Positions 1-6,963 of a DNA stretch of 22,937 nucleotides are shown in pieces. A program made the translations under genes and the position numbers. Under the pieces are notes generated by a model, which saw only the letters and a list, made by a program, of their open reading frames with translations, did no database searches and was not told the DNA's origin. The stretch is from JANWHF01 sp036276235. Its GTDB lineage: Bacteria > Planctomycetota > Phycisphaerae > Tepidisphaerales > Tepidisphaeraceae. Positions within the stretch are counted from its first letter, which is position 1, and each line of letters opens with the position of its first letter. The stretch covers positions 1 to 22,937 of the forward strand of contig DATBDZ010000447.1 in assembly GCA_036276235.1 (NCBI GenBank). The letters are read 5' to 3'.

Positions 1-34
1 GCGTATGCTGGGTGAGTTGTTTGAAGAGATGTGA
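1..34 (+). CDS. C-terminal end of an upstream gene (partial)
   Basis: The frame beginning at base 2 reads RMLGELFEEM and ends in TGA at 32-34, directly against the ATG of murB. Only ten residues are visible, so the product cannot be identified from sequence. In many bacteria murC or murG precedes murB and ddl, so a Mur-pathway protein is a reasonable guess from context alone. The zero-base junction suggests one transcript and coupled translation with murB. Confidence 0.5.
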   Translation, partial: RMLGELFEEM

Positions 35-958
35 ATGCGAGGGATGACGTCGATGGCTACTTCGATGCGCATTGCCGGTTCGGAGCCGTTCGTGGGGATG
101 GAAGAGTTCGTCTCTGAGAACGTGCCGCTGGCGCCCAAGACCTGGTACAAGATCGGCGGCCCGGCGCGCTGGATGATCCAGCCGCGCAATCCCGATGAGC
201 TGCGCGATGCCGCCGTGCGCTGTCTGGAAAGCAACATTCCGATTTTTGTTCTCGGGCTGGGCGCTAATCTTCTGGTAAGCGATGAAGGGGTGAATGGCGC
301 TGTTTTCCGGCTCGATGCCGACTACTGGCGGCGGGTGAAATTCGAGAACACCTCAGTCGAAGTCGGCGCGGGCGCGGATATCCAGAAATTCGTCCTGCGC
401 AGCGTTCGCCAGGGATTGGCGGGCGTCGAATGCCTTGCCGGCATCCCTGGCACCATCGGCGGCGCAGTGCGGATGAACGCCGGCGGAAAGTTCGGCGATA
501 TCGGAGCTGTCATTACCCGCGTACAGGTGATGGATGCGCAGGGCAGCATCTATGAGCGGACCAAGGATGATCTGGTTTTCGATTATCGGAGCACCAACAT
601 CATCGCGCCTTTTATTCTCGATGCGACGCTCGAGCTGGATGAAGAGGATCCCGATCGCATCATGCAGAAGACCAAGGAAATCTGGATGTTCAAGCGGAAC
701 AGCCAGCCGCTCAATACCAAGAATTGCGGATGCATCTTCAAGAACCCGCGCGGGTTAAGCGCCGGAGCGCTGATCGACCAGGCCGGCCTCAAAGGCATGC
801 GCGTCGGCGGCGCCGAAGTCAGCTCCAAGCACGCCAACTTCTTCGTAGCCTACCCCGGTTGCAAAGCCGACGACGTCCTTAAGCTGATCAAAATCGTCCG
901 CGAAAAAGTACACGATAAGCATCAGATTGTGCTGGAGAGCGAAGTCCGAATCTGGTGA
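35..958 (+). CDS. murB: UDP-N-acetylenolpyruvoylglucosamine reductase MurB
   Basis: MurB is the cytoplasmic FAD enzyme that reduces UDP-GlcNAc-enolpyruvate to UDP-MurNAc with NADPH, the second committed step of peptidoglycan precursor synthesis. The 307-residue protein has the short (type II) architecture. Visible motifs are the FAD-binding GLGANLLVSDEGV (about 74-86), ECLAGIPGTIGGAVRMNAGG (132-151), DYRSTN with the expected Arg185, CGCIFKNP (231-238), and the C-terminal ESEVRIW with the expected catalytic Glu303. The usual proton-donating Ser of the GSxFKNP motif is Cys233 here. ATG 35 directly follows the upstream TGA and has GAAGAG six bases ahead; Met4, Met7 and Met11 are possible later starts. 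ddl follows after a hairpin-bearing gap, as in other cell-wall clusters. Confidence 0.95.
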   Translation: MRGMTSMATSMRIAGSEPFVGMEEFVSENVPLAPKTWYKIGGPARWMIQPRNPDELRDAAVRCLESNIPIFVLGLGANLLVSDEGVNGAVFRLDADYWRRVKFENTSVEVGAGADIQKFVLRSVRQGLAGVECLAGIPGTIGGAVRMNAGGKFGDIGAVITRVQVMDAQGSIYERTKDDLVFDYRSTNIIAPFILDATLELDEEDPDRIMQKTKEIWMFKRNSQPLNTKNCGCIFKNPRGLSAGALIDQAGLKGMRVGGAEVSSKHANFFVAYPGCKADDVLKLIKIVREKVHDKHQIVLESEVRIW

Positions 959-965
959 GTACACC

Positions 966-1049
966 AATGAAAAATTGAAAATGAAAAATGAAAAATGTGA
1001 AAGGCGGCTGCTCTGGCCATTTTTCATTTTACATTTTTAATTTTTCATT
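966..1049. repeat. AT-rich word-repeat hairpin between murB and ddl
   Basis: Arms at 966-997 and 1018-1049 are reverse complements at 30 of 32 positions around a 20-nt GC-richer loop. Each arm repeats AATGAAAA-type words. The element starts 7 nt after the murB stop and ends 19 nt before the ddl ATG. It is far more AT-rich than the surrounding DNA. There is no T-run placement typical of an intrinsic terminator, although such a stem could still affect transcription or mRNA stability. Confidence 0.9.
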
Positions 1050-1068
1050 CCCCAGGATTGCAGGAACC

Positions 1069-1977
1069 ATGAAGGTTACCGTGTTATACGGCGGTCCCAG
1101 TGCCGAACGCCAGGTCAGCCTGATCAGCGGGCAGGCGGTGATCGATGGTCTGCGCGCGATGGGGCATGAGGTATTTGCCAGCGATGTGTCGCCGACCGAT
1201 CTTTCGGGTCTGGATCATCCGGCGGATGTGATCTTTCCCGTCCTTCACGGCCAATTCGGTGAGAGCGGCGAGCTTCAGGAAATCCTCGAGCAGCGCGGCT
1301 TAGCGTTTGTCGGGAGCGGATCAAAAGCCTCCCGCCTCGGAATGGATAAAGTCGCGACGAAGAAGGCGTGGGAAAAGGCCGGCCTGCCGACGCCTCCCTA
1401 TCGCGTGGTGACGGCAGCCGACAAACCCTTCCCGCAAATCCCCTATTCCTGCGTCGTCAAAGCAATCGACAGCGGCAGCAGCATCGATGTCTTCCTCTGC
1501 AAAGCGCCCGCCGAGCTGCCCGCCCAGGCGCAGCAGGCGATGGAGCAAGTCGTCGCGAAGCACGGCAGAGCTCTAATCGAAAAATTCATCAGCGGCCCGG
1601 AGCTAACGGTCGGCCTGCTGGAAGAAAAGCCGCTCGCGCCGATCCGCATCGTCCCCAAGGGGGAGTTCTTCGATTTTCACGCCAAGTACAAAGCCAACGA
1701 CACCGAGCATCGTTTTGATACCGGCCTGCCGCCCAATGTCGTAGAGAAGTGCCGCGACTTGGCGCGCCAGGCCAACGCCATCGTCGGCGCCCGCGATCTT
1801 GCGCGGATAGACATCATGCTCGACGAAGCGCACAACCCGTATCTGCTAGAAATCAACACCCTCCCCGGCTTCACGCCAAAGAGCCTCCTCCCCGAAGCCG
1901 CTAAGCATGCTGGAATTGAATTTGGGCCGTTGGTAGATCGTCTGGTGCGCCGAGCGCGCGAGCGCCACGTTGCGTAG
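1069..1977 (+). CDS. ddl: D-alanine--D-alanine ligase
   Basis: Ddl is the cytoplasmic ATP-grasp ligase that makes D-Ala-D-Ala for the peptidoglycan stem peptide. From ATG 1069 it is 302 residues, normal for the family. Motifs are GGPSAERQVSL (8-18), HGQFGESGELQ (60-70), MDKVATK (92-98), FDFHAKY (201-207, its Tyr in the position associated with D-Ala rather than D-lactate specificity), DTGLPP (217-222), RIDIML (246-251) and LLEINTLPG (259-267). Asp248, Glu261 and Asn263 match the expected Mg-binding residues. The frame stays open upstream to 988 only by reading through the hairpin arm. ATG 1069 has AGGA just ahead and fits the family N-terminus. Together with murB it forms a cell-wall pair. 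Confidence 0.95.
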   Translation: MKVTVLYGGPSAERQVSLISGQAVIDGLRAMGHEVFASDVSPTDLSGLDHPADVIFPVLHGQFGESGELQEILEQRGLAFVGSGSKASRLGMDKVATKKAWEKAGLPTPPYRVVTAADKPFPQIPYSCVVKAIDSGSSIDVFLCKAPAELPAQAQQAMEQVVAKHGRALIEKFISGPELTVGLLEEKPLAPIRIVPKGEFFDFHAKYKANDTEHRFDTGLPPNVVEKCRDLARQANAIVGARDLARIDIMLDEAHNPYLLEINTLPGFTPKSLLPEAAKHAGIEFGPLVDRLVRRARERHVA

Positions 1978-2004
1978 GTGCGCGCCGAGTGGCGGATTCT
2001 TCCG

Positions 2005-2033
2005 TTCCCAGCCAGTCCAGCCATCGATAGACT
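2005..2033 (+). promoter_or_regulatory. Candidate promoter of the regulator/DUF5985 operon
   Basis: TTCCCA at 2005-2010 and TAGACT at 2028-2033 are separated by 17 nt. The -10-like box matches TATAAT at four of six positions. The same TTCCCA-17-TATAxT layout occurs before 12660 and 16672. Transcription would start near 2040, upstream of the preferred GTG 2081. Support is by inspection only. Confidence 0.35.
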
Positions 2034-2080
2034 TACTCCTTTCCGACAGCAGTGGTGTGGTAATCGCTTGTAGAGGTTTC

Positions 2081-2479
2081 GTGCAAGATGCGGATAATCC
2101 GGAGCGGGTGAAGACATTCATAGCCGATCACATTGACTCCGTCGTTCAACTTGAGATTCTCCTCCTGCTCCAGCGCAATCCGTCCAGGGATTTCGCGGCC
2201 CAGGAGATCGCGCGCGAGTTGAGAATCGAGCCCTCCTGGGTCGTGTCTCGCCTGGCAGACCTGAGCGCGCGAGGAATCCTGGTCGCGTGCGGCGACCAAA
2301 ACGCCTTCGTCCGTTTTCAGCCTCGTTCCGACGAGTTACGCACATCGATTGAAGAGCTGGCGGGAATGTATCTGTCGCACCGGGTTCGCATCACGTCGCT
2401 CATTTTTGCCAAACCGCCGGAAGCATTAAAGAGCTTCGCAGACGCGTTTCGCCTCAGAAAGGACCGCAAAGATGGCTGA
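2081..2479 (+). CDS. Winged-helix DNA-binding regulator (small)
   Basis: The protein is about 132 residues. After a short acidic lead it has an amphipathic helix (VKTFIADHIDSVVQLEILLLL) and a helix-turn-helix-like stretch, DFAAQEIARELRIEPSWVVSRLADLSARGIL, followed by a beta-like wing (VACGDQNAFVRFQP). This is the layout of winged-helix transcription factors. The C-terminal 45 residues are helical and charged. It overlaps the next gene by 8 nt, implying one operon with two DUF5985-type membrane proteins, which it may regulate (inference). The start is uncertain: GTG 2081 has AGAGG just upstream, GTG 2057 and GTG 2108 are alternatives, and the frame is open to TTG 1970 inside ddl, which lacks support and lies upstream of the candidate promoter. 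Confidence 0.75.
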   Translation: MQDADNPERVKTFIADHIDSVVQLEILLLLQRNPSRDFAAQEIARELRIEPSWVVSRLADLSARGILVACGDQNAFVRFQPRSDELRTSIEELAGMYLSHRVRITSLIFAKPPEALKSFADAFRLRKDRKDG

Positions 2480-2729
2480 AGCCGTCTATTTGCTGTGCGC
2501 GCTGACCAGCATTGCCTGTGCCGGGCTTTTGTGCCGCGGCTACTTCCGAAGCCGCGCGCGCTTTCTATTGTGGAGCAGCCTCTGTTTTGTCGCCCTCGCG
2601 GCCAACAATATCGTCCTCTTCGTCGATCTGGTGATATTGCCCAATGTTGACCTGCTGCTGCTACGAACGTCGTTGGCGCTGCTCGGTTTGCTCGTGCTGT
2701 TGTTCGGACTGATTTGGGACACGGAATAA
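2472..2729 (+). CDS. Small three-helix membrane protein, DUF5985 type (copy 1)
   Basis: This 85-residue protein is almost entirely hydrophobic. Three likely transmembrane helices are at about 3-21, 29-52 and 64-82, with a positively charged RGYFRSRARF loop between the first two. The pattern YLLCALTSIACAGLLCRGYxRSRxRFLLW resembles the DUF5985 family, whose function is unknown; this is recognition by eye. ATG 2472 overlaps the regulator stop (ATGGCTGA) and has AAGGA eight bases ahead, so translation is probably coupled. The next gene encodes a second, divergent copy 63 nt downstream. The two may work together in the membrane (inference). Confidence 0.8.
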   Translation: MAEAVYLLCALTSIACAGLLCRGYFRSRARFLLWSSLCFVALAANNIVLFVDLVILPNVDLLLLRTSLALLGLLVLLFGLIWDTE

Positions 2730-2792
2730 CTCAGGCAAGCGCGGCGGATGGTTCGGTTGCGTCTCCGCGGCACACACGAAGGATCAAGACTC

Positions 2793-3065
2793 ATGGCAAA
2801 TCTCGACGCCTTCCTGCTCGGTGTATTGGTGATGGCCTGTGCGGCTTCCAGCCTGTTTTTCCTGCGCTTCTGGCGACGGACCCGCGATCGGTTGTTCGCC
2901 ATCTTCGCCACCGCATTCCTGCTCATGGGCGCCAACTGGGCTCTGCTGCTATGCACCCACGGCGATGAATCGCGCTATTCGGGCCTCTATCTGCTGCGCC
3001 TCGTCGCGTACCTGCTGATTCTCCTGGGGATTGCCGACAAAAACCGATCACGCCGAGGACTGTGA
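2793..3065 (+). CDS. Small three-helix membrane protein, DUF5985 type (copy 2)
   Basis: This 90-residue protein has three predicted transmembrane helices (about 4-22, 32-52 and 64-82) and a charged loop RFWRRTRDRL after the first. It ends in a basic tail (ADKNRSRRGL). It aligns along its length with the preceding gene, so the two are likely ancient paralogues of the DUF5985 type. ATG 2793 is preceded by AAGGA at nine bases and gives the family-like start MANLDAFLLGVLVM. An in-frame ATG at 2748 would add 15 polar residues and is less likely. It is the last gene of the regulator operon and converges on the PEP-CTERM gene. Confidence 0.8.
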   Translation: MANLDAFLLGVLVMACAASSLFFLRFWRRTRDRLFAIFATAFLLMGANWALLLCTHGDESRYSGLYLLRLVAYLLILLGIADKNRSRRGL

Positions 3066-3139
3066 AACGCGGGACACCGCTGCTTAGCTCGGTGGCCGTT
3101 GGTGCTGGCGGAACGTCTCATCTGCGGGACGCGCAAGCA

Positions 3140-3808
3140 TCACGCCGCCTGACGGTATGGCGTCCGACGCCGCGCCAAGACGGCTGCCGCGACAATTGCC
3201 AAAGCGCACGTGGATGCGGGTTCCGGCGCGGCGGCGGTGCCGTTCACCTGCACGAACTGTGGGCCGTCCGCGAGATTGAAATACTGATATTGGCTGGTGT
3301 TTGAGTGGAAGACTGTGGAGGTGTCGACAGTCGGCATCGACACGCCGAAACTTGCCGTGTAGGTCGGCGATTGCGTGAAATTCCAATTCACATTCCCGGA
3401 GTCCGGGCTGATCAGCATCAGCCAGTAGCCGGTATTCGCGGCAAACTGAAACGGCGAGTTGGCCGTCGCGGTGTCGATCCCGCTGGGCGAATCGAATGAG
3501 AGCGAAAAATCCGAGAAGAGCGACGACCCCACGGTGCCGTCACCATTACGGCTATAAACCGCGAAAGTCTGCGCGGCCCGCGCGCCGGTTCCGCTTTGAT
3601 TGATCTGGATGCTGTCCAGATTAATCGGCGTGCTCCCGATTAAGATGGCTGCGCCAACCTGCGGACCGGTCGAGAGATCATTCAGATTCGGCTGACTGAG
3701 ATTGGTAATAACAACAGCCGCCCGCCCCGTGGCCGGAAGCAGGGCGAAGCCGCCGATTGCAAGAATCCCCGCCAGACAGAATGCCCGCGTCGTCATACGA
3801 CCGATCAC
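3140..3808 (-). CDS. PEP-CTERM sorting domain protein
   Basis: This is an exported surface protein of about 222 residues. It has an N-terminal signal peptide (MTTRAFCLAGILAIGG...GRAA), a beta-rich body with many Ser, Thr and Asn residues, and a C-terminal PEP-CTERM tail: APEPAS, a hydrophobic segment CALAIVAAAVLA, then RRR. In known systems such tails are recognised by an exosortase (EpsH/XrtA family) and link protein to the envelope or exopolysaccharide. No exosortase is visible here. The body (TNLSQPNLND...NTGYWLMLISPDSGNVNWNF) resembles 'choice-of-anchor' type beta domains, a tentative match. GTG 3808 is preceded by GGAGG; ATG 3796 is the alternative and starts at the signal peptide proper. 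The frame extends to 3919 without support. Confidence 0.85.
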   Translation of the reverse strand: MIGRMTTRAFCLAGILAIGGFALLPATGRAAVVITNLSQPNLNDLSTGPQVGAAILIGSTPINLDSIQINQSGTGARAAQTFAVYSRNGDGTVGSSLFSDFSLSFDSPSGIDTATANSPFQFAANTGYWLMLISPDSGNVNWNFTQSPTYTASFGVSMPTVDTSTVFHSNTSQYQYFNLADGPQFVQVNGTAAAPEPASTCALAIVAAAVLARRRTPYRQAA

Positions 3809-4110
3809 GTGTCCTCCATCGAGCCAGCATGACTTTAGTGAGCGGGCACTCCCGCCACAAGGATGAAATGGAATCTCAGAAAAGATTTTTCGGTGCCGAT
3901 TCGACCGCCCGCAAGGCATCGCGCTTCGTGCCGATCCTGCATGTCAGGCGCGCTTGGAGAATCCCGGCCGGCGCGGCGATTGGATCGCGCGGCGAAATAA
4001 GTTTACTCGCGCCGCTCTGACCGGGCGTGATCAATTCATCAGACCACCCGTTTTCTGTTTCGATCAGTTTTCCCCTTGCGGCCCCTAAAGCCGCGCAGTG
4101 AAATAACCGC
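3809..4110. other. Divergent intergenic region between the PEP-CTERM and radical SAM genes
   Basis: I see no convincing gene in these 302 bases. They must hold the promoters of both flanking genes, but no strong -35/-10 pair stands out. A weak pair for the minus gene is TTGTGG-17-TAAAGT. A small hairpin (GTG-GCGGG/CCCGCCAC, about 3838-3858, one bulged base) would lie in the 5' leader of the PEP-CTERM mRNA. The open frames here lack family-like sequence. Confidence 0.5.
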
Positions 4111-5220
4111 ATGGCGCGCGGCGTCACCAAATACGGTCGGTTGTGGCGTGTCGATGCACGCTCGGTGCTCCGCTACGGCACGCCGCGCAAGATTGCCAAC
4201 GCGGTTCGCACCGAATGGGCTTTTCGGCGGCATGTCAGCGATGTGCGCGTGCGGCCTTACATGCTGATCGTTGAGCCGCTGTATTACTGTAATCTGCGCT
4301 GCCCGCTGTGCGTTCGCGAAACGGCGCCGCACGCCCGCAAGGGAAAAGAGGAGGCGGGGAAACTGCCGCTGGATTTGTTCGATCAGGTGCTCGATGAGAT
4401 CGGGCCGTACTTGTTTCAGTGCCAGATCTTCGGCAACGGCGAGCCTCTGCTCGATTGGCCGCGCACGCGGGAGATCATCGTTCGCGCGCACCGTCGGCGG
4501 ATTTTCACGCTGATGAGCACCAACTGCACGCTCATCACGCCGGAGATGGCTCAGGAGCTGGTTGCTTCGCCGCTGGATTACGTCATCTGTGGAATCGATG
4601 GCCTGACGCAGCAAACGTACGAAGCCTACCGTGTCGGCGGGAAAGCCGAGGCGGCGCTGGGCGGTCTTCGCCTGTTGGTGGAGCAGCGGCGTCTTCAGCG
4701 GCGCAAGCTTTTCATCGAGTGGCAGTTCCTCATCAACCGGTTCAACAGCCACGAGTTGGATGACGTGCGCAAGCTCGCGATGGAACTGGGCGTCTACCTT
4801 CGCGCGACGCCGATCGGCGGCGTCGAAGCCGACCCGCAGCTTCGCAAGCACTGGCAGGCGGAGATTTCCCAGCAAGCGATGGGCGACCAGACTGCCTGCT
4901 CCGGCACCGACTGCTCGTACCTGTGGCGAACGATCACGCTCAACGCCAACGGCCAGATCGCCCGCTGCAACTATTTTGGAAACATCGCGCAGCTCGGCAG
5001 CGCCCGCGATCAATCGGTCATCGACATTTACAACGGCCCCTCCACCCGCCGCGCCCGTCAGCTCTTTTCCAGAGAGCCGGTCCCGGCGGGCGATTTTCCC
5101 TGGCCCTGCACCAACTGCGCCGTCTTCCAGCGCCGCCACGGCGGCCCCGCCGAAGATGTCGCGCGCGTCGCCGCGTCAAAGCATTCGGGCCGTCTGACGG
5201 TCATCAATGGGAACAGCTAA
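4111..5220 (+). CDS. Radical SAM protein with SPASM-like C-terminus
   Basis: The 369-residue protein has the radical SAM cluster motif CNLRCPLC (Cys60, Cys64, Cys67), which would bind a [4Fe-4S] cluster and S-adenosylmethionine. It also has a GNGEP motif (108-112) in the SAM-binding position, and a C-terminal Cys set (263, 268, 286, 333, 336) with NGQIARCNYFGN typical of SPASM/twitch domains that hold extra Fe-S clusters. Such enzymes modify peptides or small molecules; the substrate here is unknown and no precursor peptide gene is evident. ATG 4111 has only a weak ribosome-binding site. About 50 residues precede the CxxxCxxC motif, longer than many relatives. It is followed without a gap by a convergent gene on the other strand. 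Confidence 0.88.
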   Translation: MARGVTKYGRLWRVDARSVLRYGTPRKIANAVRTEWAFRRHVSDVRVRPYMLIVEPLYYCNLRCPLCVRETAPHARKGKEEAGKLPLDLFDQVLDEIGPYLFQCQIFGNGEPLLDWPRTREIIVRAHRRRIFTLMSTNCTLITPEMAQELVASPLDYVICGIDGLTQQTYEAYRVGGKAEAALGGLRLLVEQRRLQRRKLFIEWQFLINRFNSHELDDVRKLAMELGVYLRATPIGGVEADPQLRKHWQAEISQQAMGDQTACSGTDCSYLWRTITLNANGQIARCNYFGNIAQLGSARDQSVIDIYNGPSTRRARQLFSREPVPAGDFPWPCTNCAVFQRRHGGPAEDVARVAASKHSGRLTVINGNS

Positions 5221-6963
5221 TCAGCTCACCACTGCCACGCTCATGATGTATTCGTTTGTTCCCAGCGGTGCAGTGTTTGAAACGATGATGCGGTAACTGC
5301 CTGGCTGCGTGTAGGTGTGGGAGGCGGTGACCAAGTCATTGCCGTCGCTCTGGAGGCTGACGGTAATATCCGAGCTGGGAGCCGATCCGTCGCCCCAATC
5401 GATGGTATTGGGCGCACCGAATTGAGCCAGGTTGGCCGCTACGGTGCCGACGCTGCCCGAGAAGTTGTCGCCGCTGTGCAGGTTGAGCGTGACGCCGCCC
5501 GCCGTATTGACGGGCAGGACGCGAATGGTCGTTTGAACAGTACCAAGAACCGTCGTCGTGCCATCCTCGCCATTCAGATTAAATGTAACGGTTACCTGGT
5601 AAGTCTTGGGCACTGCGTCCCAAGTTCCGTAGTCAAACGAGCCGGTAACCACGTACTTCCCATCCACGATTTGCACGGGAACGTTCCCGTTGAAGTCTTC
5701 GATCCATCCAACGCCCCAGTCGATGTGTGCGTAGACCTCCGCCGCCACCGCGGGATCCGTAGAGAAGCCGGACAACGTCGCCAATGTTGCCGTGAACTGC
5801 TGCTGAGCATTCTGATCCGGCACGGGAAGCGCTGTTGCCTGCACGTCCGGCCCCACAGCTGGAATCGAAGGACCGGTCACATTCATCGTGCTCAGGACGT
5901 GGCTGGTGAAGCCAATGTTCTGCAGGTTCTGCAACACGAGCGTAGATCCAACAGGCAGCGGCGTTGGTGGAGCCGGGTCATACCCATCAGCTCCAGTAAC
6001 CGTGACCGTATACGAGCCGGGGTCTCGATAGGTGTGGCTGCCGCTTACCTGGTATTCGTGATTGCCGATTTGTTGCATCGTGCCGTGACTGTGCGACCCA
6101 TCCCCCCAGTCGATGCCGAGCTGTGTCGGCACCGGCGACATCACCAGCGTGCCCACCACTCCGTCAAAGGCTGTTCCGGTCACGGCCGCGAGTTTCTCTC
6201 CCCCAGCCGCGGCAGAGTCGATGATGCGGACGTGCGTCCTCACCGTCTTGCCCAATTCGCTGCCGTCGGCGGGGTTGATAAACTTCGCCGTAACCAGGTA
6301 ATCGCCAGGTTGCTGGTACTGATGTCGCGAAAATGCAGTCGCGGTTTGCACCAGATTAGAATCGTCAAAGCTCTCCAACGGCGTACCGTCGCCCCAGTTG
6401 ATCGCGGCGGTGACATCACTGATTGATGAAGGAACTCCGCTCAGCGTGGCGATCGTTCCATAGAATCCAGTCAACAAGTCGAATTGCCGGGGTAGCGGCG
6501 AGCGCACCACGTGCAACGTCTTCGCCGACGGCGGCAAATGTGGTGCTCGCACGACCACGCGATCTTGAATGAGCGTCGTTGGCGCGGAATCTCCCACGAT
6601 CACGGTTACCTGGTACGTGCCCGGGCTCGCATAAGTATGCTCGCCGCGCACGACCAGCGGGCCAGTGCCGGTCAGGATCGGATCAGAGCTGCCCAGATCT
6701 CCCCAGTCAACCAGCAGGCCAGTCGTATCGATCCCTTTGGCGGCAATGCTCCCCAGCACCGCGACAAGGTCCTCGCCGGCGATCGCATGCAATGTCTTAT
6801 GTTCGTGCGCCGCTAACGGGGTGATAGTGGGTCCAACTTCAACCGGGTACGACTGCCCGGCCGTCAGCACAGTGCCAGCCGCCGAAAGAAGCTGCCGCGA
6901 TTCAAGCGTTTCCGCTAGTGCGATCTGTTTGCCAACCCGACGAGACGATTGTGGTTTGCGCAT
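5221..6963 (-). CDS. LEPR-XLL motif protein with PKD-like repeats
   Basis: This 580-residue protein begins with a basic segment and LESRQLLSA (20-28), a variant of the LEPR-XLL motif found near the N-terminus of many large planctomycete surface proteins; the motif's function is unknown. The rest is a string of PKD-like beta domains marked by WGD signatures at about 87, 190, 286, 416 and 523. Four carry an H-Y-PG-Y motif 20-30 residues later (HTYASPGTY, HQYQQPGDY, HTYRDPGSY, HTYTQPGSY). The fourth domain is degenerate (IDWGVGWIED; FDYGTWDAVPKTY). No C-terminal anchor or sorting tail is visible. ATG 6963 has GGAGG eight bases ahead. It probably acts in adhesion or surface structure (inference). 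Its stop touches the stop of the radical SAM gene. Confidence 0.85.
   Translation of the reverse strand: MRKPQSSRRVGKQIALAETLESRQLLSAAGTVLTAGQSYPVEVGPTITPLAAHEHKTLHAIAGEDLVAVLGSIAAKGIDTTGLLVDWGDLGSSDPILTGTGPLVVRGEHTYASPGTYQVTVIVGDSAPTTLIQDRVVVRAPHLPPSAKTLHVVRSPLPRQFDLLTGFYGTIATLSGVPSSISDVTAAINWGDGTPLESFDDSNLVQTATAFSRHQYQQPGDYLVTAKFINPADGSELGKTVRTHVRIIDSAAAGGEKLAAVTGTAFDGVVGTLVMSPVPTQLGIDWGDGSHSHGTMQQIGNHEYQVSGSHTYRDPGSYTVTVTGADGYDPAPPTPLPVGSTLVLQNLQNIGFTSHVLSTMNVTGPSIPAVGPDVQATALPVPDQNAQQQFTATLATLSGFSTDPAVAAEVYAHIDWGVGWIEDFNGNVPVQIVDGKYVVTGSFDYGTWDAVPKTYQVTVTFNLNGEDGTTTVLGTVQTTIRVLPVNTAGGVTLNLHSGDNFSGSVGTVAANLAQFGAPNTIDWGDGSAPSSDITVSLQSDGNDLVTASHTYTQPGSYRIIVSNTAPLGTNEYIMSVAVVS

Noticed and set aside
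988..1068. N-terminal extension of ddl to the ATG at 988
   Set aside because: The extra 27 codons are the hairpin loop and right arm. ATG 1069 has its own ribosome-binding site and matches the family N-terminus.
3876..4130. Minus-strand 84-codon frame upstream of the PEP-CTERM gene
   Set aside because: It starts inside the radical SAM coding region and has no ribosome-binding site or recognisable motif.
4039..5139. Minus-strand 366-codon frame opposite the radical SAM gene
   Set aside because: It is antisense to a protein with intact Cys motifs, and nothing recognisable is in its translation.
5317..6426. Plus-strand 369-codon frame opposite the PKD-repeat gene
   Set aside because: The minus strand has repeated WGD and HTY-PG-Y motifs and a good ribosome-binding site; the plus frame is a shadow.
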